DNA of 41,847 nucleotides from the NCBI GenBank assembly GCA_964495655.1, contig CAZBWK010000025.1, positions 1 through 41,847 of the forward strand. The letters run 5' to 3'. The stretch comes from JAAYJR01 sp964495655. GTDB lineage: Bacteria; Bacteroidota; Bacteroidia; Bacteroidales; Prolixibacteraceae. The notes beneath the pieces were generated by a model that saw only the letters and a program-made list of their open reading frames with translations, made no database searches and was not told where the DNA came from. Position 1 is the stretch's first letter; every line of letters begins with the position of its first letter. Shown piece by piece: positions 17,979 through 24,934 of the stretch. The position numbers and the translations under genes are program-made.

Positions 17979-18905
17979 ATGGCTTTCCTTACAAAACAAA
18001 AACTTTTTAGCAGACAGTGGTTTATAGATTACTCACTTATTTTGTTCGGGGCATTTGTTCTTGCGGGTGGTTTTGTATGGTTCGTCACTCCCCACAGAAT
18101 TGTCCCGGGAGGAGTCTATGGCGTTGCTATTGTCGTGCATTATACAACAAGAGGATTAATACCATTCTGGCCTGACGGATTTCCGGTCGGACTGTTCGGA
18201 CTTATTATTAATATTCCCCTTACAATAGCAGGTATAAAAATTCTTGGTCCCAAATTCGGAATAAAAACGATTACCGGTTTTGTCCTCACATCAATATTTA
18301 TGGACGGATTAGCCTTTATGAGGCCTCCCGGAAATCCGCCGCTTGTTAATGATGTGCTCCTTTCATGCCTCTTCGGAGGGATCCTTATCGGATTTGGACT
18401 CGGACTGATATTTAAGGCAAGGGCTACCTCAGGCGGATCCGACATTATAGCAATGATACTTGCCAAATATACCCACCTCCAACTGGGTAAGCTTATGATA
18501 TATGTCGATTCCGTAATAGTACTGCTGGGACTCATTGCATTCCATGACTGGCATATTCCTCTCTATTCGTGGGTGGTAATTTATATTACCGGACGGGTGG
18601 TTGATATGATCCTCGAGGGGGGCGATTTTAATAAAGCACTGCTTATTATATCTGAAAAACCTGATGAAATAAAAGATAAAATCATTAACGATCTCGACCG
18701 TAGTGGCACAATTTTCGCAGGTGAGGGAATGTACTCAGGCGAAGAGAAAAAAATAATTTTCACTGTTGTGAGCCGTCGCGAAGTAGCCATCCTGCAGGAA
18801 TTTATAAGCAGAATAGATCCTGATGCATTTATTACAGTGATGGATACAAGAGAGATCCTGGGTGAGGGATTTCAAAGCCTGAGCAAAAAAGCTGAACCCG
18901 GGTAA
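17979..18905 (+). CDS. YitT family membrane protein (DUF161/DUF2179)
   Basis: The 308-residue protein has five to six membrane segments from about residue 14 to 205, including the typical GGVYGVAIVVHY and KARATSGGSDIIAMIL stretches. A C-terminal cytosolic DUF2179 domain (about 210-300) carries ITVMDTREILGEGF. YitT proteins are common, and their transport or regulatory function is not established. It starts 20 bases after tonB and probably belongs to the same operon. Confidence 0.9.
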   Translation: MAFLTKQKLFSRQWFIDYSLILFGAFVLAGGFVWFVTPHRIVPGGVYGVAIVVHYTTRGLIPFWPDGFPVGLFGLIINIPLTIAGIKILGPKFGIKTITGFVLTSIFMDGLAFMRPPGNPPLVNDVLLSCLFGGILIGFGLGLIFKARATSGGSDIIAMILAKYTHLQLGKLMIYVDSVIVLLGLIAFHDWHIPLYSWVVIYITGRVVDMILEGGDFNKALLIISEKPDEIKDKIINDLDRSGTIFAGEGMYSGEEKKIIFTVVSRREVAILQEFISRIDPDAFITVMDTREILGEGFQSLSKKAEPG

Positions 18906-18923
18906 TTTTAAGACCTGTTTTTG

Positions 18924-18931
18924 TAAATTTG
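18924..18931 (+). promoter_or_regulatory. Candidate -7 box before the patatin gene
   Basis: TAAATTTG matches TAnnTTTG exactly, 30 bases before the ATG at 18961. No good TTTG box is seen about 20 bases further upstream, so read-through from the YitT gene is also likely. Confidence 0.4.
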
Positions 18932-18960
18932 AGGCATCCGCAAAAATGTAAATAAAACCA

Positions 18961-21252
18961 ATGAAAAAAGCTCTTCTGATAAGTTTATGCCTGCTCAGTG
19001 CATTGATAAACACCTCCGCACAGTCTGTCGGACTGGTACTGAGCGGAGGAGGAGCAAAAGGTATGGCGCACATTGAGGTGATAAGAGTGCTGGAGGAAAA
19101 TAATATCCCCATAGATTATATCGCCGGAACATCAATCGGTGCAATCGTCGGAGGCCTCTATGCTGCCGGCTACTCGCCTGATGAAATGGAAGAGCTGTTC
19201 CGTTCGGATGAATTTTATTTCTGGTCTACCGGCCGTATCCAAAAAGAGTACCGTTACTACTTCACACGGACCGAACCTAACCCCTCCTGGCTCGAACTCA
19301 GGGTTGACAGACAGGAAGATAAACTAAGACTGCTTCCTCCTACCAATATAATCCCCGAAGAGCAGATGAACTTTGCCTTTATGGAACTTATGGCTCCCAC
19401 TACCGCTGCCTGTAAAAGTAACTTCGACAGCCTGATGGTACCTTTTTTCTGCATTGCTACCGATATACACAGTAACCAGCCGGTAATACTGAGAAAAGGT
19501 GACGTGGGAGATGCTATCAGGGCATCCATGACTGTTCCTTTATATTTTAAGCCTATCATGATCGATAATAAGCTGCTTTTTGACGGTGGTATTGTCAATA
19601 ACTTCCCGCATGATATAATGACCGAATTGTTTAAACCCGATATTATTATCGGGCATAAGGTTTCGGAGGTGCCTAAAATACCTGACAGCGATAATGTGGT
19701 TGAACAGATCACGAACATGGTAATGAGACCTACCGATTACACAATTCCTGAAGAACAGGGTATGCTTCTGGAAACAAAATTTCAAAATGTCGGATTGCTC
19801 GATTTTCAAAAGTATGACCTTATTACTTACTTCGGAAGAAGGACAGCCCTGGAAAATATTGACAGTATCAAATCCCGGATCGACAGAAGAGTAAGAAAAG
19901 AGGCAGTTACTAAAAAAAGGCAGGTATTTAACAGTAAAAAGCCGGAATTACTGTTCCAGAACATACAGGTTGAAGGCATACAGGACCCCATGCAGAGGAG
20001 ATTTATTATCCAGTCAATGAAACACAGATTCAATATTATATCTCTCAGCTCTTTAAAACAGGACTACTTCAAGCTGATCGCAAATGAACATCTGCAGTCA
20101 ATAAGACCTATCGCCTTGTATAATAATGAAACTGGCTATTTCGACCTTCACCTGAAAGTAAAACCCGAGAAGAAAGTAAGGATCAATATCGGGGGCAATA
20201 TCTCTACAAAACCTATTAACCAGGGTTATGCGAGCCTCGACTACCGCTCATATCAAAGCCGTGCTTATACCCTCAGCTCAAACATCTATTTCGGACGGTT
20301 CTACAGTAGCTTTAAAGCCGGCGGACGGATCGATTTCCCCACTACCCTGCCCTTCTATGTGGCTGGTTATTCTACGTTTAACCGGTGGGATTTTTTCTCA
20401 TCAAGCTCTGAGCTTTTCTTCGAAGATGTGAGGCCTCCGTTTATAATTCAGGATGAATATAACTTTAGGCTCGAATCAGGTATCCCGGTGGGATTGCATG
20501 CCAAACTGTACTCTAATTTCGCTTTTGTTAATTCTTCGGATGAATATTATCAGACTGAAATATTTAAAAAAGAGGATGAACCCGATAATACCGGCTTTAC
20601 CGGCTTTGTTTCGGAACTGGCAATTGAGAGTAACTCTTTAAATTATAAACAGTATGCATCCGAAGGATCATACAACTCTCTTTCAATAAAACATGTAACC
20701 GGTAAAGAGACTAACGAACCCGGAACAACTGCAGTCAATCCGGGAATAGTAAAGAATAACCACAGCTATTTTTTAGCCCGGGCATCTACACTTAAATATT
20801 GGCGAATGGGTAGAAAATTTTCAATGGGGACACAGCTGGAAGCAGTATTCAGCAATAAAGACCTGTTTCAAAACTACAGGTCTTCACTTCTTGCTGCCCC
20901 CGGTTATTATCCGACTCCGCACAGCAATTCTTTGTTCATCGAGAACTTTCACTCAAATAATTATATCGCCGGTGGACTTAAAGCAATATTTAACCTTAAC
21001 CCGATCTTTAATCTGCGAATCGAAGGACATGGATTTATTCCCGTTAAGGAAGAACTGCTTAATCCTGACATGACCATGGGAAGAAATCCTAAACTAATTG
21101 AAAATTATTATTTGCAGGGCATGGCAGCCCTGGTGCACCATACAGCACTCGGACCGATCAGCATTGCTGTTAATTATTATGAAAAACCGAATACTAAATT
21201 GTATCTTACACTGAATTTTGGTTATATCCTGTTTAATAAAAGAGGATTATAA
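18961..21252 (+). CDS. Patatin-like phospholipase with outer-membrane barrel (type Vd-like)
   Basis: The 763-residue protein has a signal peptide (residues 1-20). The patatin domain (about 22-310) shows the oxyanion GGGAKG (29-34), GTSIG with nucleophile Ser58, and FDGG with catalytic Asp208. A POTRA-like segment (about 325-400, beginning LLFQNIQVEGI) precedes a BamA/surface-antigen-type beta barrel to the C-terminus, which ends in a barrel-type strand (LYLTLNFGYILF). This order is that of the type Vd autotransporter PlpD, in which the lipase is threaded outward by its own barrel. In Bacteroidota such proteins are common and may act in the periplasm or at the surface. Confidence 0.9.
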   Translation: MKKALLISLCLLSALINTSAQSVGLVLSGGGAKGMAHIEVIRVLEENNIPIDYIAGTSIGAIVGGLYAAGYSPDEMEELFRSDEFYFWSTGRIQKEYRYYFTRTEPNPSWLELRVDRQEDKLRLLPPTNIIPEEQMNFAFMELMAPTTAACKSNFDSLMVPFFCIATDIHSNQPVILRKGDVGDAIRASMTVPLYFKPIMIDNKLLFDGGIVNNFPHDIMTELFKPDIIIGHKVSEVPKIPDSDNVVEQITNMVMRPTDYTIPEEQGMLLETKFQNVGLLDFQKYDLITYFGRRTALENIDSIKSRIDRRVRKEAVTKKRQVFNSKKPELLFQNIQVEGIQDPMQRRFIIQSMKHRFNIISLSSLKQDYFKLIANEHLQSIRPIALYNNETGYFDLHLKVKPEKKVRINIGGNISTKPINQGYASLDYRSYQSRAYTLSSNIYFGRFYSSFKAGGRIDFPTTLPFYVAGYSTFNRWDFFSSSSELFFEDVRPPFIIQDEYNFRLESGIPVGLHAKLYSNFAFVNSSDEYYQTEIFKKEDEPDNTGFTGFVSELAIESNSLNYKQYASEGSYNSLSIKHVTGKETNEPGTTAVNPGIVKNNHSYFLARASTLKYWRMGRKFSMGTQLEAVFSNKDLFQNYRSSLLAAPGYYPTPHSNSLFIENFHSNNYIAGGLKAIFNLNPIFNLRIEGHGFIPVKEELLNPDMTMGRNPKLIENYYLQGMAALVHHTALGPISIAVNYYEKPNTKLYLTLNFGYILFNKRGL

Positions 21253-21315
21253 ATTAATGAGTTTAGTACAAAAAGTAATTTTTTTTGATCAATACCTTAT
21301 GTTTTTTATAATTAA

Positions 21316-21346
21316 TTGAAAACAATTTAATAAATTTTTAAATTTG
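21316..21346 (+). promoter_or_regulatory. Promoter of the macro-domain gene
   Basis: TTG (21316-21318) and TAAATTTG (21339-21346) are separated by 20 bases, the usual Bacteroidetes spacing. The predicted start (about 21351-21353) falls at the foot of the hairpin at 21352-21372. Confidence 0.55.
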
Positions 21347-21351
21347 CATAG

Positions 21352-21372
21352 AGGGGCGCGAAGCGCCTTTTT
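21352..21372 (+). terminator. GC hairpin with T-tract: terminator or 5'-end hairpin
   Basis: The stem GGCGC/GCGCC closes a GAA loop and extends by two G-T pairs and one A-T pair. It is followed by five T. It has the form of an intrinsic terminator for read-through from the patatin gene, but it begins where transcription of the macro-domain gene is predicted to start, so in that mRNA it would be a 5'-terminal hairpin. It ends only about 18 bases before the ATG. Confidence 0.55.
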
Positions 21373-21390
21373 AGACCCAACCTATATATA

Positions 21391-21939
21391 ATGAAAAAGC
21401 TAATTGGAAAAGTTCAGCTGGAGGCTGTAAAAGGAGACATTGCCGAACAGCCTGATATTTCAGCTATCGTAAATGCTGCCAATGCAATGCTTATGCCGGG
21501 AGGAGGAGTGGCCGGAGCAATTCATCGCGCTGCCGGGCCCGGGCTCGCAGAAGAGTGTAAACATATGGCTCCTGTGAAACCGGGCGAAGCAGTGATTACA
21601 GGCGCTCATAAATTACCAAACAGATATGTGATCCACTGTCTTGGACCTGTTTACGGAATGGATAAACCGGAAAATATTCTGCTGGCAGAATGCTACCGTA
21701 ATTCTCTGCTTATTGCAGATCAAAATAATATAGATTCTGTAGCCTTTCCGGCTATATCGACCGGGGCATTCGGATATCCCTTTGAAGCAGCAACCGACAT
21801 AGCAATTGCATCTGTACTTGAAATAATTCCTGAATTAAGGAATGTCACACATGTCCGTTTCGTACTGTTTGGTGAAATCGATTTTGAAATCTATGTCGAC
21901 AGGCTCAGAAATATCAAAGAACAGCAAAAAGGCGGTTAA
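21391..21939 (+). CDS. Macro-domain protein (ADP-ribose/O-acetyl-ADP-ribose deacetylase type)
   Basis: The 182-residue macro domain matches the MacroD/YmdB group: the ADP-ribose-binding VNAANAMLMPGGGVAGAIH segment (about residues 27-45) and the phosphate loop FPAISTGAFGYPFEAA (about 118-133) are intact. Such enzymes remove O-acetyl groups from O-acetyl-ADP-ribose or reverse mono-ADP-ribosylation. No ADP-ribosyltransferase or sirtuin gene is adjacent, so the cellular substrate remains open. It has its own promoter and an unusual hairpin leader. Confidence 0.93.
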   Translation: MKKLIGKVQLEAVKGDIAEQPDISAIVNAANAMLMPGGGVAGAIHRAAGPGLAEECKHMAPVKPGEAVITGAHKLPNRYVIHCLGPVYGMDKPENILLAECYRNSLLIADQNNIDSVAFPAISTGAFGYPFEAATDIAIASVLEIIPELRNVTHVRFVLFGEIDFEIYVDRLRNIKEQQKGG

Positions 21940-22265
21940 TATCATAATCTCCGGCATTTATTCAAATGATGCAACAAAAAATGTCCCTAATCAAGGATTG
22001 TTAAAACCTCCACATAAAAAAAAATTTTACCTTTGGCAACTATTATTTAATGCCGTTCCGCTTCAGCAAATAACACTATACGGGCAGAGAGCGTAATTAA
22101 GCTTTTTACATTACTGTTTAGCTTTAGCGAACGAATGCCTGGGAGTTATTTTGATTTTAGAGGAATGGTATCATTTTTAGCTATTTTTTCTTCAGCGGTG
22201 GTTTTTTTGCCTGCTTTTTTTGGCTACAGAAAAAAGCAGGTGGGGTTTAAGGGGTAACACCCCTT
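21940..22265 (+). other. Structured non-coding region with two hairpins
   Basis: With the following leader this makes about 370 bases without a credible gene between the macro-domain gene and the lipoprotein gene. It holds a TACCTTTG match to the -7 consensus (22028-22035) with no well-spaced upstream box, a perfect 11-bp stem CCTGCTTTTTT (22210-22220) with AAAAAAGCAGG (22230-22240), and a second stem AAGGGG (22249-22254) with CCCCTT (22260-22265). A small RNA, a terminator region or the scar of a lost element are all possible. The one open frame crossing it (21842-22096) overlaps the macro gene and has no support. Confidence 0.45.
22210..22240 (+). terminator. Perfect 11-bp inverted repeat
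   Basis: The arms CCTGCTTTTTT and AAAAAAGCAGG pair fully around a nine-base loop. The A/T run on the inner side makes it a poor classical terminator, although the mirrored A and T tracts could serve on either strand. A second GC hairpin follows nine bases later (22249-22265). The pair could end transcripts from the macro-domain gene. Confidence 0.4.
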
Positions 22266-22312
22266 TATATAATTAATTTATTTACATATAATTACAAAAT
22301 TTTAAACGAATG
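22266..22312 (+). repeat. Repeated leader, diverged copy C
   Basis: These 47 bases, ending in the ATG of the lipoprotein gene, align without gaps to the last 47 bases of copies A and B (60-106 and 24204-24250), with 39 of 47 positions equal. The AAAATTTTAAAC core just before the start codon is identical in all three. Confidence 0.6.
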
Positions 22313-24157
22313 AAACCTTATTTATATCTTCTGTCTCTGATATTCATGCTTTCAGCTTGTGAATATGAGCCCGGTGGGCTTTACGAGGTAGATGTTGAAC
22401 CTGTAACAGAGGCGCCGGATATTACCGTTAACCTCAATTTTTTGTCTGACACCATATACATACCGGTGTCAGGTTACACCACTCTTGAATATTCCACACC
22501 CGATTCAAAGGTGCGGTTCGCTCTCTTTAAACTAAATAACAGACAACTGTCGAAGATTGAATCAACATCAGGCACCTTTACCTTCGGATTCAATTCCGGA
22601 CAATATCAGAAAGGCCTTCCCTATGAGTTAACAGTTGAGCTGTTCAGGGGTTCAGGATCAGGAAGTCTGGCCGATAAACTTGACGCTGAAGGATTCCTGT
22701 ATTCCAAAACTTTTATCCTTTATTTTTTGGATGATGCGGATATGGCGGCGCAAATTATCAGCGTAGTACCCCTGAACGGAAGCCTCAGGATAGAATGGGA
22801 AAGATTCAGCGGAGTGGGATTTCGCAATTACCATGTGTTTAATTCCGTATTTTACAAAATAGATATTATAAGTGACCAGAACAGAACCTTCCTGTATGAC
22901 GAGTCATATATCGGTTATAACGGTGACTATTATATCGTTACAGAGACAGATAATGGTTCATTTGCCAGCCGGCATGTTCAGTACCACGAGGGGCTCCTGG
23001 AAGCTGTTGCCCAAAAAGGAGTTGACCTGACTGTTGAGGTATCATGGGGAAAAAGCAAATTTGAAAACAACATTGTTGGCTACAGGATCTTTGAATCGTA
23101 TAACAGGTTTAACTATTTCGATGAAGTGGCATATATCGAAGGCGGATCAGCCAGCGGTTATACATTCGAAGACAGCAGGTTTGGAGTAGAAACCAGGTTT
23201 TATATACTGCCTGTTCCGAAAAAACGCGAAATCCCCTTAAACAGCTACGACGACCTCAGGTACATGGCCAGCTCGACCAATGATGTACTTATCGGATCCC
23301 GGATGCCTGTATACCCTTTCTCCTTTTTTCATAAACCTCAGGGTGATTTTTGCTACTTTACAGATATTTACAATGTTTATAAATTCGACTGCGTTAACAA
23401 TCTGATAACCGATTCTATAACTTCCCAAAATGTATATATGACTGTTTCATCCGACGGGAAAAGGATATTGTCATCAAAGCCTTTACAGCTTGAAGTGACA
23501 AATGCGGAGAAGATGGAGGTGGCGGATGTCATTCCCGGATCATCGTTCCCCGACCAGGAAATGCCGGTACAGTTCGTGATTGCCAATAACGGGAAAGGTG
23601 TGTTTTATAATCAAAAGGCCGACTATTACTTTTATGACTATCTTAATAAATCAGCAGAAGCAACATTCAGGATCGACGGCGAATCCAACCTGGGTGATAA
23701 CATGAAGATGTCACCCGACGGACAATATTTCTGTATAAGACATATTAAAGGTATATGGCCAAATTATCTTACTGAACTGTTTAAACTGGAAAATGGAGAG
23801 GCAGCGCTGGTATGGAGCCGGGAAAATACCGGTTTCTTCGATTTTGAACCGGTAAACGGACAGCTGATATATTTTAAAAACGGAATATTGACCAGGATGT
23901 CTCCTGACAATATGACTGTTATATCAGAATTACCGGTAAGTGATGAATATTTTTTTGATATCGACTGGAATAATAATGAATATGTCAGCCTGAATGAAGA
24001 GAGGGATCTGATATCAATTCATGATTTAAATACAGGTGAACTCAAAAAAGAGGTTAAGACCTACAATTTTGCTGATAATACCAGCAACTTTGGGAGTCTG
24101 TTCCTCAGTAATAAAATCCTCTTTACAGAAGGGCTAAGGCTGAAGCTTATATATTGA
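22310..24157 (+). CDS. Unknown lipoprotein with Fn3-like and beta-propeller-like halves
   Basis: The 615-residue protein has a lipoprotein signal with lipobox LSAC (Cys17), so it is lipid-anchored, probably in the outer membrane. Residues about 25-130 are beta-rich. Two segments, around SLRIEWERFSGVGFRNYHVF and VSWGKSKFENNIVGYRIFES, look like fibronectin type III domains. From about residue 325 repeated strand patterns with SSDGKRI and SPDGQYF resemble a WD40-like propeller. I recognise no named family. It is followed after 90 bp by a small outer-membrane barrel gene that shares the repeated leader, so the two may cooperate at the cell surface (inference). Confidence 0.75.
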   Translation: MKPYLYLLSLIFMLSACEYEPGGLYEVDVEPVTEAPDITVNLNFLSDTIYIPVSGYTTLEYSTPDSKVRFALFKLNNRQLSKIESTSGTFTFGFNSGQYQKGLPYELTVELFRGSGSGSLADKLDAEGFLYSKTFILYFLDDADMAAQIISVVPLNGSLRIEWERFSGVGFRNYHVFNSVFYKIDIISDQNRTFLYDESYIGYNGDYYIVTETDNGSFASRHVQYHEGLLEAVAQKGVDLTVEVSWGKSKFENNIVGYRIFESYNRFNYFDEVAYIEGGSASGYTFEDSRFGVETRFYILPVPKKREIPLNSYDDLRYMASSTNDVLIGSRMPVYPFSFFHKPQGDFCYFTDIYNVYKFDCVNNLITDSITSQNVYMTVSSDGKRILSSKPLQLEVTNAEKMEVADVIPGSSFPDQEMPVQFVIANNGKGVFYNQKADYYFYDYLNKSAEATFRIDGESNLGDNMKMSPDGQYFCIRHIKGIWPNYLTELFKLENGEAALVWSRENTGFFDFEPVNGQLIYFKNGILTRMSPDNMTVISELPVSDEYFFDIDWNNNEYVSLNEERDLISIHDLNTGELKKEVKTYNFADNTSNFGSLFLSNKILFTEGLRLKLIY

Positions 24158-24192
24158 AACCGGCTAAAATGAGGTACAGACAGTACTAACAA

Positions 24193-24250
24193 ATGTTCTC
24201 AAATTTTTAATTAGTTTATTTTCAAATAATTATAAAATTTTAAACAGATG
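24193..24250 (+). repeat. 58-bp repeated leader, copy B
   Basis: This copy ends exactly with the ATG of the small barrel gene and differs from copy A (49-106) at one base. The sequence before it, the tail region of the lipoprotein gene, has no counterpart upstream of copy A. Confidence 0.85.
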
Positions 24251-24934
24251 AAAAAAACTATAACCATTATTGTTTTTATAATTTTTGCATATAACACTTT
24301 TGCACAAATAATTATCGAAGCTGGTTACGGAATGGGATCATATTCCTTAAATGATCTGAGAGATATGAATTCAGAAATATTAAAGACCCTGCCAGTTCAG
24401 GGAAAGGTAACAGACGACTTTCCTATGCAGCCTTTCTATGGAATAGGTATTTTTCATCAGACTACAAATGTTTTATCTCTCGGATTAACTGGCACTTACA
24501 ACACCACAGGCTCCAGGATAAGCTATAAAGATTATTCCGGCGAATTGAAAATTGACAATATTCTCACCTCATGGTCACCCGGACTCGCCGCGAGATTTAA
24601 ACTGATGGATAAAAAATTAAACCTTTACCAGGAAACACGTATATCATGCGCCTTTTCAAAATTGCAGATGAGCGAAGAAATAATCTCTTATTCTGAAGAG
24701 ATGACATTTAAATCTTCGGGATTGCAGATAGAGCCGAAATTTAAACTTACTTACGATATAAGCAATCTGGAATTTGGTGTTAACGGAGGGTATTTACTCG
24801 ATATTGGCGGAAAAAATAAATTAGTGGGCGACAAAAAATCCTTTTTGCAGTTTAAAGATTCAACAGATCCCATAAAGACTAACTGGAGTGGAATAAGGTT
24901 ATCAGCAACAGTAAGTTATCTTTTTGATCTTTAG
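24248..24934 (+). CDS. Small outer-membrane beta-barrel protein, unknown function
   Basis: The 228-residue protein has a signal peptide (residues 1-19, ending FAQ). The rest alternates hydrophobic and polar residues in about eight strands, including GIGIFHQTTNVLSLGLTG and LEFGVNGGYLLDIG, and it ends with the aromatic-terminated strand GIRLSATVSYLFDL. It resembles the porin-like OMP beta-barrel families of Bacteroidota, but no specific family was identified. Its stop overlaps by four bases the stop of the convergent repeat-protein gene. Confidence 0.78.
   Translation: MKKTITIIVFIIFAYNTFAQIIIEAGYGMGSYSLNDLRDMNSEILKTLPVQGKVTDDFPMQPFYGIGIFHQTTNVLSLGLTGTYNTTGSRISYKDYSGELKIDNILTSWSPGLAARFKLMDKKLNLYQETRISCAFSKLQMSEEIISYSEEMTFKSSGLQIEPKFKLTYDISNLEFGVNGGYLLDIGGKNKLVGDKKSFLQFKDSTDPIKTNWSGIRLSATVSYLFDL

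Noticed and set aside
21842..22096. An 84-residue plus-strand frame overlapping the end of the macro-domain gene
   Set aside because: It overlaps a strong coding gene in another frame, has no domain, and its tail lies in AT-rich non-coding DNA.
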